Assembly: GCF_005239225.2 (NCBI RefSeq)
Contig: NC_133289.1
Location: 4,347,501 to 4,411,500 of the forward strand
Source: Populus alba
Taxonomy: Eukaryota > Streptophyta > Magnoliopsida > Malpighiales > Salicaceae
Direction: 5' to 3'
Length of the DNA: 64,000 nucleotides
The translations under genes and the position numbers were made by a program. The notes under the pieces were generated by a model. That model was not told the DNA's origin and ran no database searches. It saw only the letters and a list, made by a program, of their open reading frames with translations. How positions within the stretch are numbered: position 1 is the stretch's first letter; every line of letters starts with the position of its first letter. Positions 12,401 to 26,357 of the stretch are shown piece after piece.

Positions 12401-15400
12401 TGATCTTTAACAGGGTGTGGCACACAACAAGCATATTTGAGCTTTATCTTTTAAGATTTGGCTTTTAGAAGAGGTAATGAAGGAAGATAATGGCAGCCAA
12501 GTTTCCATCAGTAAAGGGTGAGATGCCTAGGTGGAAGACTTATGAAGTGTCCTTTTATAGCTGAATTGAATAGCTGAAGGGGGAAATGTTTGGGCAGAGC
12601 ATTCTTTCAAGAAGTGTCTTTTTATAGCTTTGAATGCTTTTTTTCCCTAAAAATATTCTTAACCCTGCTTGATTATGCGAATTGGTTTCTATCACAAGAA
12701 GACTATTAATTTATCCAGGCTGTGAAGTTGTGCTTGCTGCTTTCTGTTGCTTTCAAGAAAACACTAAAACTTGTTCTACATAATGTTTCACATCTGCTTC
12801 TTTGTTATTGCTTTTATCTGATTTGAATTTTTCATTGCAGCCTACACTTCACAAACCAAGTATAATGGCACATGTAGTTCGTGTATTGAAGGGGGAGAAG
12901 ACACTACGCATGCACTATGCAAATTGCAGGTTGATATTATACATATAATATATGCATGCTCATTCCCAATGTGCAGTGCATGACCATATGCATAAATGTA
13001 CCTGGATGTGTGCCTGTACCATTTTTAGGTAAAATTAGGAGATTTTCCTTGCAATCCTAATTTCAATTATTGTTCTGAATACAGTACATACAATGCTGAT
13101 TTTGATGGTGATGAAATGAATGTTCATTTCCCACAAGATGAAGTTTCTCGAGCTGAAGGTTACAACATTGTTAATGCAAATAATCAATATGTCAGGCCTT
13201 CCAATGGCGAACCACTTAGATCCTTGATTCAGGTTTCATATGATGATTACCCTTAACCATGGCCTTTATTCTCTTTGTCTTGCTCGATACACTTGGTGTA
13301 CATGTTACTGAACTATCATATTTCTTTCTTGAATGTACCAGGATCATATTATTAGTGCTGTGCTTTTAACAAAGAAGGACACTTTTTTGACTGAGGATGA
13401 AGTTTATCAACTGCTTTATAGTTCTGGTGTGTCAAATGCTCGTCCAACATCTTTCAGTGGCAAAGCTGGCCGGAAAGTTATATTCTTAAGTTATGAAGAT
13501 GAGATTGAAACCCTTGATCCTGCAATAAGGAAACCCATTTATCTGTGGTCAGGAAAACAGGTTAGCATTTTATGACAATGACAGCTGGATTTATTAATAG
13601 TTTTTTGTACTCTTTAAATAGTTTTAAATGTGAAAGAAATACGGGACATTTTTATTTTGGGATTCTGAAGCATGAATATGATGGTCAAAGACTTCTTTGA
13701 CTTTTCAGCATGGGTCATGCTTCTGTCAATTTTTTTGGTTGCTTAGCAGTTTGATGTGGTCATTTACTTGTGCACAATTTCAGTGCAAAGCAATATCACT
13801 GCCTGTGATGCAGTAACCAACAACAAAAACCAGTGCAAGGATGTGAATTGCTCCGCATATAATTAATGGGAACTATATTTTTAACTTAATTAAATCTGCC
13901 TTGCCCTTTTCAGTTGATTACTGCTGTGTTGAATCACATTACAAGGGGCCATCCACCATTCACTGTTGAGAAAGGTGGGAAGCTTTCGTATGATTTTTTC
14001 AAGAATAAAATTAAGAATGGCAAATCTAGCAATGGAGAAAAAGGTGGTGTAAGCAAACCAATGAAGGAAAAAGAGTCTGGCAAAGTCAATCCAAAAGAAA
14101 AGCAGCTTGAAGATGATAAGATGATTATCTTTAGGAATGTATTGGTCCAAGGGGTGATTGACAAGGCCCAGTTTGGTGAGTACGGTTTGGTGCACACAGT
14201 TCAAGAATTGTTTGGTGCAAAAGCAGCTGGCACCCTGCTCTCTGTTTTCAGTCGTTTATTCACTGCTTATTTGCAGGTCAGGGAGCTTAAATATAAAATA
14301 TTTGCTTTAAGTGCTAATTTTGTGTCAAGTTTGTTATCATGCATTATCATATTTTTAGTGGTTTATTTAATGGTTCAGATGCATGGATTCACATGTGGAG
14401 TTGATGATCTTTTGATAACGAAAATTAAAGACGATGAAAGGAAGAAGCAACTTGAAAACTGTGAAAAGTGTGGGGAACAAATTCATCGTAAATTTATCGG
14501 AATCAAGGATGAGAACATTAAGATAGGTATGCCTTTTCTTTTGGTATTTTCTTAGATGACTGCTCTTTAGCACAGAAAAATTTCCATCAAGTTCATAGGT
14601 TAATGTCATCCTTCGTGATTGAGGTGAATAGCTTTTCATGAACTGAGTTTGCCAAGGATGGTTCAACTGGATATGGCAATATTTTTCTACTTTCCTCTGC
14701 AAAATTAGATGAATTGCTGGAAAGGATATATGAAAGCGAGAGCATGTATTTTTGAATTTGCAAAGAATGATTTCAATGGTTTGCCTGTATTTTTCAACTT
14801 TCCTCCTCAAATTTAAATGAATTGTTGGAAAAGACTTGTGAGAGAGTGAGAGATTGCTTGATTGGTTCTGGACCTGGTTGATTAATAACAATACAGGTGC
14901 ACGAGTTCATTTGTTTTCTAACTTGAAGATTTGCCTGCTTAGGTTATGGAGTTTGTTTATGTTGAGCTCAATTGTCTTACTACTCCTCCTAGACTTGCAC
15001 TGACAGGAGTTTGACGTTTCATTGACATCATATTTGGTGTCATCGCCAGACTCTTTGGCTTCAAAGAATATTGTAGCCAGGCTATTTTTTGTAATCCAGA
15101 TAACTGGTTTAATTAAATTTAATGGATCTAGTAGCACCTTAATTTCTCCATGCCCTTGCTTTTTAACATTTCTGCAATAATGTATTGTTATGCCCCTTTT
15201 CCAAGGATTGTGTTTTTTATGTTTTTGTTTGTTTGGTTTGCAGATCCATTGGAATTACAATCAAATATTGAGAAAACTATACGCAGTGATGGTGAGTCTG
15301 CCTTGACATATCTGGATAGGCAGATGACAAATGAACTAAATTCCAAAACAAGCTCAGGAGTCATCAATGAGCTGTTGTCTGAAGGGTTGCTAAAACCCTC

Positions 15401-18400
15401 TGGAAAGAATTGCATATCGCTTATGACTACATCTGGGGCTAAAGGTAGCAAGGTAAGTTTTTTTGCATTACAGCGATGCTTGAATAATCCTTCTCATATG
15501 CAATAGCTGTAGTAATTGATGACTTTTAGATCTGTGGTTATCTCTCATGGTTTTGATACAAGGTTATAGTAAGTTGAATTCCTTATAGAACATAGGGTAG
15601 GCTCGAATAAAATAATTTTAACTTGTTTAAGAAGTGTTGATAGATTAAAATTCAGCAATTAAATATTCACTACAACTTTGACTTGAATCTTGAGTTTTGT
15701 AAATTATAATGCAACCCCTGATATTGAAATTTTATTTTGAAAGCTATGGTTGTTGTCTTGACCAAACAGCTAACCTAATTGTCCACAGCCTTGTGACCTG
15801 ATTTTTGTTTTATCCACTATTATAGAACGGCCAAAGCATCTGGTTTTGGGCTTTTACCCTAAAGCACAAGCACATCCACAACCACAATCTAACGATCTAA
15901 TGCTCTCTGGAGTTCTCAAATTATATATTTTGCCCAAAATTGCCAGTTGCAATCTATTGACTTATTGACATCCAACTTAAAACAGTAATCTTTGATGTAG
16001 CCCCGGAGTTCTTGGAGTTACTTCCATAATAATTCCTGCTACTAAAAATGATAGTATAAAGGTTCATGGCGAAGCAAACATAGCAAGGGAGGAAATAAAA
16101 AGAAATGGAAAAGGAGTGCTGGAGTAGGGAAGGTGATGGAAGAAAAGCAGCTTGCAAATACTGGCTGAATGATAACTGCTTAGAGAAAGCTGTGCTGAGT
16201 GACCATTGATACAGAATATAGCTTTAATTATGATGTTAACAACAGGGTTAGACATCTCCTCTTCCCAATTGGTGAGGACGTTATTTAAGCCTTTATGGGG
16301 TCTTACAACCTCATTGGATTAGAGAATAGTTGAATTGAGAATTAAGGAATCTTGAACCATGTGCTATTTGAAGAGGAGAAAATCAAGATTATTATTTTAT
16401 AAAATCAAAGTTCTTTCTTCCTTTTGAGATTGAATCAGATTCTGAAAAGTATGTCGCTTTCCAGTTAGTTTTGGTTTCATTTTCTTTTGCATTTATCAAC
16501 TTATTGTGCATGTTTATTCAACAGATAATACCTTTTGAAATAGCCTGCCTTTGTGAACTATAAGAATTACCATTTTTTTTTTTTTTAAATTACATCAGTC
16601 CTGATGATTATGGTGCCCAATTCAGTTATGCTATATTGGGTTGGATCTCAGTGTCTATGTAACATGTTATGACTTCAACTCCGTATTGTTTTACATTATT
16701 TATTGATGTTGAAGTCCTATTTGCTAATTGCAATATTCCTTGGGCAGGTCAATTTCCAACAGATATCTTCTTTTCTGGGTCAACAGGAGTTGGAAGGTAA
16801 AAGAGTTCCTCGAATGGTTTCTGGAAAGACCTTGCCCTGCTTTCATCCATGGGATTGGGCAGCCCGTGCTGGAGGCTATATTATTGATCGTTTTCTCACC
16901 GGTCTGCGTCCTCAAGAATATTATTTCCATTGTATGGCTGGTCGTGAAGGGTAAATGGAAATTCAATCTCAACCACTTTTGACTCCTTTTTTGAATCTCT
17001 GTTAAGTAATATTAGATAGGTGGCTGTGTTATGCTGCAGGTTGGTGAATTTTTTCTAACGTAAAAAAAAATATCCAAACAATTATAACCTGAGTCAACTT
17101 GTAATAACCTGAAAAAATGAGATTGAGATAAAAAAATATCAAAGTTAAATCAATAAAAAAACGCTAAAAAAACTTGAGTCAACCCCGGTTAACTTGTTTA
17201 AAGGGCATGAGTTGCTTTTTTATGATATTTTTATTTGTTAAAGGATTGATTTGTCTTTCATTCAAATTGAGTATAACGAAAAAACTTGATAGGAAGTTTT
17301 ATATTTTTTTCTTTTAAAAGTAATTTAGTTTTTTAATTGTTTTGAAAAAAGCAAAAAGACCAAGAAGCCCTTGTAAACCAGGTTGTTTTTTTTATTGTAA
17401 GGGTAAATAAGTAATTTTACTGTGCAAAAAAAAAGTGAAGAGACCGATTCACCCCCATTCCATTTATTAATGCCAATATAATCCCGTGCGAAGATCATTT
17501 TGCCCCCAAAGTTGCATTTCTTTGGCTTGCACTGAGGGGGGGCAAAAACATCATTATATCCATGGTGCCATGAGACTTGCTTCTACCTAGTACTCTTAGT
17601 TTTTTTTTTATAATGTTGCAGCCTGCGATAGGATTCTTCTCATGGTTCATGACATTTCAAAATGTTTTGCTTTGACATCAGAATTAATACCTGTGCTTGG
17701 GCTACCTGTTGTATAATACTTCAGTGATGTTGCTTCTGTTTTTTATCAATGTTAAAAATACAAGATGCGGTCTCTAGATATTGGTCGAATTGACATTTCA
17801 TGGTTAATCATTTGATTGACTGTGTATTGATTATAGGACTTGGTTTTTTATAGGTTGGTTGATACAGCTGTCAAAACATCTCGCAGTGGATACCTCCAAA
17901 GATGCCTGATTAAAAATCTTGAGTGCCTCAGAATCGGCTATGATCATACAGTTCGTGATGCTGATGGCTCAATTGTTCAATTTTACTATGGAGAAGATGG
18001 TGTGGATGTTCATCAAACGGGCTTTATTGCTAAATTTGAAGCCTTGGCAGCGGTGAGGTTTTTATGTATGCAGAATCTGAATATTGTGCTGTTTTCTTGT
18101 CTCTGAACTGTAAAATGATTTCCAGATTCCAAATTTGATTTTTCTTATTAATTTTCTATGTTCAGAATCGAGAAATAATGTACGAAAAAAGTGATGAGCT
18201 TGGCAAATTTAATGCTTATATTTCGGAATTGCCTAAAGCTCTTAAAGAAAAAGCAGAAACATTCCTACGTAATATCGCAAAGGAGCAGAGTTCTTTACAT
18301 TATCCCACAAAGGATCGGAGTTCTGATTTAGTGGAACATGATTTCTATAAGTTACTGAAGCAAAAGTTTTTCCTGAGTCTTGCACAACCAGGAGAACCAG

Positions 18401-21400
18401 TTGGTGTCCTTGCTGCTCAGTCTGTAGGAGAACCATCAACACAGATGACGTAAGGTTCCTTCTTTTTTTATGTCTATTCTTCTATAATAAATGCTTCTCT
18501 TTTTTCTTTATCCAAGAAAAGATGCTTTGTATGCTTGTTCATATTATGTGTGCATGAGCATGGTTACAGTTGTTAAATGGGTTGCTTCTGTTCCTGATAT
18601 AGGGCCATGTTGGTTTTCAGATATCCATAGTTGTAGAGACGACGTTTTATGTGAGATTTTTCTCCTTGTAGAGTTGCAGCGAATAGCGTTAATATATTTC
18701 GATGTTGAAGATCTTTTACTTGAATCAATCAAAGAGCAAACCTACTAAAAATTCATCTTTATTTTTTATAATAATTTAAGCTTTGTTCGAGGTTTAATGG
18801 CTGATCATCCACCACAACGGTTGCATATAAAATCTCCATTGTCTACTCAGCTCTCAATATCTATTTTTATCCCACCCAGGTTTTCTGCTAAAGTGAATCT
18901 AAATTGTTAAGAAAAAGGAAAGCTGACAGTTCTGGCTAAGCTTTCTGACCCAGGACAGCATAGGGGCTGTTCTGGGTTTGAATATTTGTGGGCCATGAAC
19001 AGTGGTTTAGGGGATATGAAGCTGAATATTTGATGGGTAATTGCTGTGAGGTTGGTGGTGTGTGTGAGAAGTTGATTAGGGATAATTGATGAGTGTTTCA
19101 GAAACAAATTGCTGGAAAATTCTTGGATAATATTGCATTGAAGAACTAGAAAGACTACGTCAAAATTCTAGGTTTTAAAATCCTATAATAGAAAATACCA
19201 AGTCCTATTTAGAATAGGAAAAAAATCTAATTACTTTATGAATAGTAATATCCTAAACAGAAAATTAAACCTATGTGCAGGCATTTTTCCATATTTTCCA
19301 GCAAATCTGGAAATTACATAAACACCCTTGCCTACGAAAATCACACAGAAATAAGATAATTTTGTTTCTTTTGTTGTCTGCTTCTCTGTTAGATTTAAAT
19401 TTCAAATGTATGTAGGAGTTAGTGGTTATATGGGTTTGTTTTTGGTGATAGAGATGGCTGATGGAGATAGAGACCATGGGCTGTTCATTTGAGTAGAGAA
19501 AGCAACACAAAACAAGATTTTCTAGTAAAATATCCCTTGATAATCTATTTATAATGGTCTAAAGCCCTCCTAATACTTGTTGGAAAAGAAATAATTGATT
19601 GGAAGTCTCATGCCAATATCATGACAAGAAGAAAATGCAAATATCAAAATGATTCATATACCACATAAGAACACTGAAACTAAAAGGGAAAGCAAAGGGA
19701 CTTCATAAGCTCCTGCATCAACCTGATAGCCTGTTGTGGCAGATGAAACTGATAAAATAACTCAATGCCAGTGATTATCACAGCAACTGGTTCAATGGTG
19801 GATTCTCATTTTGTGCAGATTCTGTTCAGTTTGGTTGAAAGTTAGCTCGTAGGCTGGTTATTTGACCTTCGCACATCCCTAGTCTCTGTATCTCTGTCTT
19901 TTGTGCCCTTTAGAATAAGCAAATTCACCAATCATTTTGGGAAGCCAACTATAACCTTAATCATTACCCAAGTAAGAATTTCTCCACCAACAATTAATCC
20001 CCTATTTTCAAAATAACCACTTCATAATATGTATTTAACATGTGTATGGCTGAGATAAAATGGTTCATATTTCTCCTTTTGCTTTGTAAATACAATGCAC
20101 CCATTGATAGGGCTCCAAATCTGGCATTACTAGGCAGAGTTAATATTTGTTTTTGTAGGGTAGAGTTTATAATTTTCTTTTGTTTGTTTAAGCAAAACAT
20201 CATTTATCAATGTGTGCTCTTCATTTTCCCCAGGTTATTTAATATTGCTCCTAATTTTCAGGCTGAACACTTTCCATCTAGCCGGGCGTGGTGAAATGAA
20301 TGTAACACTTGGAATTCCACGTCTCCAAGAGATTTTGATGACTGCTTCAGCTGATATCAAGACTCCGATCATGACCTGCCCCTTGCAGGAAGGGAGAACT
20401 AAGTAAGTTGTTAAATCTTTACTGACATCTGTTATTTCTGTTTATTTTACTGTCAACAAATTTGGCCAGTCTCTTATAAGAGTAACATATACTTGTCTGT
20501 TGCTTCCACTTAATGTCATCAAAGCATCTCGTATGTCATTTCACAGAAATATTGGTTTTGACAATCAATTTAGGACTGCAGTGACATTATGTAAAACCGA
20601 AGCTACCCATTAATCCCCAATGCTAGCAACTTTATCTGGGGTGTTTAATCTAACAGTGGAACTTTTGTGATATGAGATTATGGTGCAGCTTCAGGACTAT
20701 CATATTAATTTAGAGATCATAAGATGGTAAAGTACACAGCGTCAATAATGAAGCTATATCTGTACTGTAGCATTTGTCAGATTAAATATTTCATTCCAAC
20801 CCAGATACACAAGCTGAAAACTGTCTAAACAGCAAGCTAGTCTAAACGTAGTTAAACAAAACCAATCTGTCTATTTTTAAAGTGAACTAAGGATAGGATG
20901 AAAGCAAGTTGAGAAAGTCAATTCGTGTAAGAGTGATATAGTCTTGTCTTTAAACTGAGGCATCAAGACTGATGTAGACTGTAGCTGATTGGAAGGAAAA
21001 GCTAAGCAACTAGCTGAGAGCCCGAGACAACTTTTTTGTGCTTCAATTTATTGATACAGAGAGGAAACAGAGGAGAGGAATAAGACAGCAGTAAAGAATT
21101 AGGGAAAGAACCTGAAACTATACAGAAAGTAAAGGGGAAAGGGGAGGGAGAAAGCTGCAATAGAGGTAGAGGAAATGAAATGGGAAAGGAGGGGAAGAAA
21201 AGGGGAAATAAGGACAGCATCCACCAGGTCCTAAAACTCCAGAAATAAATCAAGAAGATGCTTCATCATTTGCGCCAGATAAGACCTAGATACTTGTATC
21301 TATTCCCCTTGCAAGCGTTACCATGCTACCAACTAAAATAATATGTATTCAAGTCTTAAGTGCTTGGCATGTGCCATTTGTTTTAGTGGGCGGTCCCAGA

Positions 21401-24400
21401 TCATGTCTAAACCAAACTAACTTCAAATACACTAACACAAATGTAACGACCACTAAATTGAAATTGATCTAACTTAAAAATTCATATCTTTTTAAATATA
21501 ACTCCTCAAGATTATTACATATTGAGAATTATTTCAAATTGTTAGTATTGCAAATGGTAATCTGTTTCAACTGGCTATGAAAATTGTTATGTATAGTTAC
21601 CATTTAACTGCTGTTACTTGTGATCCGTGTTCTTGGTAACATTGGTGGAGACATGCATCAACCATCTTCTGCTTGAAGGTTTTCTTTTACCAATTATTGT
21701 CTTTATTTATTAAGAGTAGTTATGAGGGGTATCGGAAAAGAGCTGGCATTAGCTTGTAGTTTGCTTTGTTTAGTGGCATACTGCAGCTTGTTTAATTACA
21801 TATGATGAATAAATCAGAAGATTAATTATGTAAGGAATTAATAAAAACAAAAAAGAAGAGGCCGATGGAGATTATGGTTTCATCATCAGCACGTAAATTC
21901 TATGGAAGTTCGCATTTTGATCCATTATCCAAACATGTAAATTTTCTGTCTCTGAAGTTCTTTAAATTGCTGCACAAACTTTTATGACAGCCAATGTTTG
22001 CTGTTTAGTATTTGGTCATTGAACTTGTCTCTGGACAGCCAGGCATTATCTTCTTATAAAATCAACATTTAGATTGCCAAGAGCTGTATTCTATTGTATT
22101 TTCAAATTCATTTTTTTCTTAGAACTTATCTGTACAGGTTTTTCTGTCGTTTCCTTCTTTTAAGAATAGACATCTAGGCCACACCCCTGTACAGATGAGA
22201 GAATTTGTTGATTGAGTTCCTGATATATTGTTATCTGCAGAGAGGATGCTGAGCGCCTTTCTGATAAGTTGAAGAAGGTCACTGTAGCTGATATAGTAGA
22301 GAGCATGGAAGTGTCTGTCATGCCATTTGCTGTTCAGAATGATGACCTTTGCAGAATTTATAAGCTTAAAATGAAGCTTTATACACCAGCGCACTACCCA
22401 CAACATACTGATATATCAGTAGAAAATTGGGAAGAAACCCTTGAGGTGTTGTTTGTGAGAGAGTTGGAGGATGCTATACAAAATCATCTGGTTTTGCTTT
22501 CTAAAATTAGCGGCATTAAGAATTTTTTGAAGGCATCACATTCAGGGACGCCAATTGAAGCAGAAGAAGATGTTTCTGGCAACATATCACGCGAGGGTGA
22601 AAATGATGATGATAGTGATGATGAAGAAGGGGAAGAGGCTGATGATCTAGGTTTAGATGTGCAGAAAAGAAAACAGCAAGTTACAGATGAGATGGATTAT
22701 GATGATGGCTCTGAGGGGTTAGATGTGCAGAAAAGAAAACAGCAAGTTACAGATGAGATGGATTATGATGATGGCTCTGAGGGGTTAGATGTGCAGAAAA
22801 GAAAACAGCAAGTTACAGATGAGATGGATTATGATGATGGCTCTGAGGGGTTACTGAATGAAGATGAAGGGGATTTATCAGGAAGCCAGGTTCCATCTGG
22901 ATCTGAAAGTGATACTGAACTGGCTGATAAAGAAAGTGAGATCAGTAACACCGATATGGTTGACTATGACAGTGAATATTTTGAAAAGCCAACACATCTT
23001 GGAAATTACTCTAAGCCAAAGTCAAGGAAGAAAACCTCAGAAAGTTCATCACAAGTCGAAATGCATTCTAAGCTAAAGTCAACAGAAAAGAAGAAACAAA
23101 AGGCCAAGGGAAAGAAAGTTAGATCAAAATTAGTTAAAAAGGACTTTGATAGATCAATCTTTGTGGAAGCCAAGGGATTGCACTTTGAAATCCATCTTAA
23201 ATTCGACAAAGAACCTCATATTTTACTGGCCGAGGTATGTTATCGTATAGAGTTTAGAGCTTCCATTGTAGAAACTATTTATATGACTATTTGTTTGTGG
23301 GCACTCAATCTACTAGCCAAGTATGTTCTCTGTGATAGGTTGCAATTTTCTGTTTTTTTTTTTTTTTTTTCTTGTCTTTGTTGCCTATTTATGGAAATTG
23401 ACCTTGAAAACATTAGTTTTTGGTATCTCTCTGTTTACTGTCTGGTTGGTGCTGAAATTTACTTTTATGTTTTCTTCTTCAAAGTGTGATTTCCTCCCCT
23501 CCGCCAAGAAACTTTAAAAATATGCAGGCACTTGTATACATGCTTATGCAATTTTTTTGTTCTTAGCATTAGTTGAGATAAATAGGAAGCTATGTTCAAT
23601 ATTCCTTGCAACTTGGGTCACAAATTACACGTTTATGGCTTGCTTTTTTCTCAGGGCTACAATTTATCATTTGCTTTGATCTCTGTACTTTTGCGGGAAT
23701 AACATCATCTGTAAAGCAGATAGAACACTTGGAAATATAAGTTGGATGATCTTCTAGCATGCTTTGAATACAAGTTAGATTGGCATTCAAAATTTCTTAA
23801 CATAAATGCCTAAATAAGAAAGGTAATTTTAGCATCATTTCTATCATCTTATTTCAACAACTAGCTGGATTAGAGCATATCCTCCGGGGGGAGAATCATG
23901 CTGGTACATTCTTGTGTGCATTTATTGCTTTGTTTCTTCAACATCCAAGCATTTTTTATATTTTGTTAATCACTTTGTCCATAGATGAAATTAAAGTTTT
24001 TCATTTAATTTTGTATAGATTGCTCAGAAGACAGCCAAGAAGGTCTGTATCCAGAATCCCGGGAAGGTTCAACGGTGTCAAGTGACTGACTGCAAAGAAA
24101 ATCAAGTGATTTACTATGGGAAAGACCCCAAGAGAAGAATTGATATTGAACCTGGGGAAAAACAAAAAATCCCAGCGCTTCATACAATTGGAGTGGACTT
24201 CAATACATTTTGGAAAATGCAAGATCACCTTGATGTTAGGTATATGTATTCAAATAGCATTCATGGTATGTTGAAAGCTTATGGAGTAGAGGCCGCAAGA
24301 GAGACAATCATTAGGGAGATAAAGCACGTGTTCAATTCTTATGGAATATCTGTCAATACACGGCATTTGTCTCTTATTGCTGATTATATGACCCATACCG

Positions 24401-24615
24401 GTGAGTACCGCCCGATGAGCCGTATTGGGGGCATATCAGAGTCGATATCACCCTTAAGTAAAATGTCTTTTGAGACAGCGTCCAAATTCATAGTTGAAGC
24501 AGCATTGCACGGGGAGGTCGATAATTTGGAAGCTCCATCTGCTAGGGTTTGTCTTGGATTGCCAGTGAAAATGGGCACTGGATCTTTTGATTTGATGCAG
24601 AAACTGGAAATTTGA
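3491..24615 (+). CDS. NRPA1: DNA-directed RNA polymerase I largest subunit (NRPA1/RPA190), 21 exons
   Basis: Catalytic beta'-like subunit of Pol I, which transcribes 45S pre-rRNA in the nucleolus. Exons read from GT..AG junctions with consistent phase: 3491-3505, 3844-4010, 5492-5651, 5810-6127, 7730-7954, 8085-8258, 8537-8696, 10686-10870, 11539-11775, 12841-12929, 13085-13232, 13342-13560, 13914-14276, 14379-14526, 15244-15452, 16748-16950, 17854-18052, 18166-18449, 20262-20402, 22241-23234, 24019-24615. The sum is 5235 nt, or 1744 residues, slightly longer than is usual for the plant protein. N-terminal zinc ligands are seen in [17 protein letters not shown] (residues 62-78), with more Cys pairs at 102/105 and 200/203. 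The Mg-binding loop NADFDGDEM (580-588) is split by intron 10. The bridge-helix/trigger-loop region, [20 protein letters not shown] onward, starts near 1147. An acidic Asp/Glu-rich insertion in exon 20 is family-typical but carries a triplicated 22-residue unit. The start codon [13 protein letters not shown] aligns with the family start. No disabling change was seen. Confidence 0.95.
11196..11363. mobile_element. Tourist-like MITE remnant in NRPA1 intron 8
   Basis: A TGTTTGGCTTG-type left end and a CCGCAATACCAAACA right end bracket AT-rich sequence with the phrase GATGTGCTGATGTCAAAAAT. The same architecture recurs many times between 33 and 57 kb. The ends are degenerate, so the boundaries are approximate and the superfamily is inferred from the better-preserved copy at 48847-49059. 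Confidence 0.45.
22653..22850 (+). repeat. Three perfect 66-bp tandem repeats inside NRPA1 exon 20
   Basis: Units are 22653-22718, 22719-22784 and 22785-22850. By eye they are identical base for base. Each encodes 22 residues ([10 protein letters not shown] ... DDGSEG; residues 1353-1418) and keeps the frame. The repeat lies in the acidic linker of the polymerase, a surface loop region where length is expected to be tolerated. Confidence 0.95.
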
Positions 24616-25571
24616 TACCCTGTAATTTTTAATTTTTTTTCACCTGTTAAATCATACTGAAGGGGGGCTCTGAGGTGCTTGCTGGTTAATTATTCTGATG
24701 AACGTATCTAGTCTATCACGCGCCTTATTTTTTCTTTTTCTTGGAAATTCCCTTTCATTGTTTTTTTTTTTTTTTTTAAGTTATTTTTTTTCCTTGTAAT
24801 ATAGGTGTAAGCAAATCATACTTTTGTTTAGATAAGAGGGGTTAAGAGATGCCTTTTTTTTCAATGACATGAGATATTGTATCAGTCATTATCATTTTGA
24901 ATTTATAGTTTTCATGGAAGACATTTTTTTTTCCTTTCCAAGACATTTGAATTCCAAACATGCAGTTTTGATAATGGATCTGTCGTGAGAAAAATGTATT
25001 TCACAAAATTCAAGCATTTTAGCAGTTAAATTTTTATGTACTTGGGGAATTCGAGTTCCCGTTTATAAATTCATAAATACGCCGAATAATTTGGAGCTGT
25101 GCTTTGAGGTGCAGACCGGTCTGTGTTAAAAGTTTTTGATCAAGTCAAGGAGAGGAAACATTTCATTTTGGTCCTCCGTTACCGTTAAGACATGTGATAA
25201 AGAGTAATTATGTATATACAAAAATATTTCTGTCACCAATTTAAGTCCTAAATGTAGCATTAAAGAGAGCTATATGGTAAGAAATATCACCCCCAACACG
25301 TTACAGAGAAGAAAACATCAAATTTTCAAAGAAAACCGAAGGGTAGGGAGAATATGCTTACAGCTTTGATGCATGCCAAGAAAATTATGCGACAGATGCT
25401 TTCCTGAGGCGTTATCCTCGTGCCCTATTCATTAAGCGATGAAACTCCGAACAAGCATAAGATATTCAAATTAAAAATTCATAAGTTATTTTTTTATTAT
25501 TTTTTTATGATCTATGCTTTAAACTAAAGGGAAGCAAAGCTCATTACCCAATCCCACAAGCAATCATTTCT
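24616..25571. other. NRPA1 3' flank and spacer
   Basis: Presumably holds the NRPA1 3' UTR, directly after the TGA at 24613-24615, followed by AT-rich spacer with T-runs near 24760. I see no gene or recognisable element. Confidence 0.5.
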
Positions 25572-26316
25572 ACTAGACACATGACCCGCGCGATGCCGCA
25601 GGTTATTTTTTTTTATATAAAAAATATTAAAAAAAATAAAAATTTAAAAATCTTGAGTTTTTTTGCAAGGTCATACCCAAGAATCTTGGGTTTGGCTGCA
25701 ACGCCTGACCTAAAAATAATATTTATAATATTAATAATAAAATTAAACTTGCATGACTTAAGTTTAAGTGAGCTTGACTGCAACACCGGACTCAAGAATA
25801 TTGGATGTGGGTCTGACTATAAGGTCGTGTCATAAAAGTGTGGTAATTAAATAGACTAATTAAAAAAAAACAAAGAAAAAAAATCAACAGGAAGGAAAAA
25901 ACTATGAACAAAAAGAAAAAAAATGAATTAATTGGGTTAACCCTTCAAACCAGGTTATCCTGTAAAACCTGGGATTCGCGTCATGAAAGTTTGATAACTA
26001 AATAGAAAAACAATGACGGGTTTACCCAGAATTATCTAGGTTAATCCATCAAACCAAGTTAACTTGTCAAGCCCAGGATACATGTCATGAAGGTATGAAA
26101 GTCTGATAATTAAATAGAAAGAAAATTAACTTTAACAAACTAAACTAAATGAAAAAAATAACTCGTCAAATCAGGTTAACCCATCAAACCCGAGATCCGT
26201 ATCATGAAAATCTGATAACTAAATAAAAAAAAATTAATATTAACAAACTAAATCAAACAAAAAAAATTCATTAAAAAAAATTAGAAAGAAAAAAACAGCT
26301 AATATTGTAGTAATCC

Positions 26317-26357
<41 letters not shown>

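Noticed and set aside
14640..14860. Two ~105-bp similar stretches in NRPA1 intron 14
   Set aside because: A diverged tandem duplication confined to an intron, with no sign of function or mobility.
18900..19550. Possible retroelement piece in NRPA1 intron 18 (AATCCTATAATAGAAAATACC-type phrases)
   Set aside because: It resembles phrases common in plant LTR retroelements, but no coding domain, LTR pair or target duplication could be shown.
20900..21260. Purine-rich stretch in NRPA1 intron 19 as a gene or regulatory element
   Set aside because: Low-complexity GA-rich sequence without reading-frame conservation or defined motifs.
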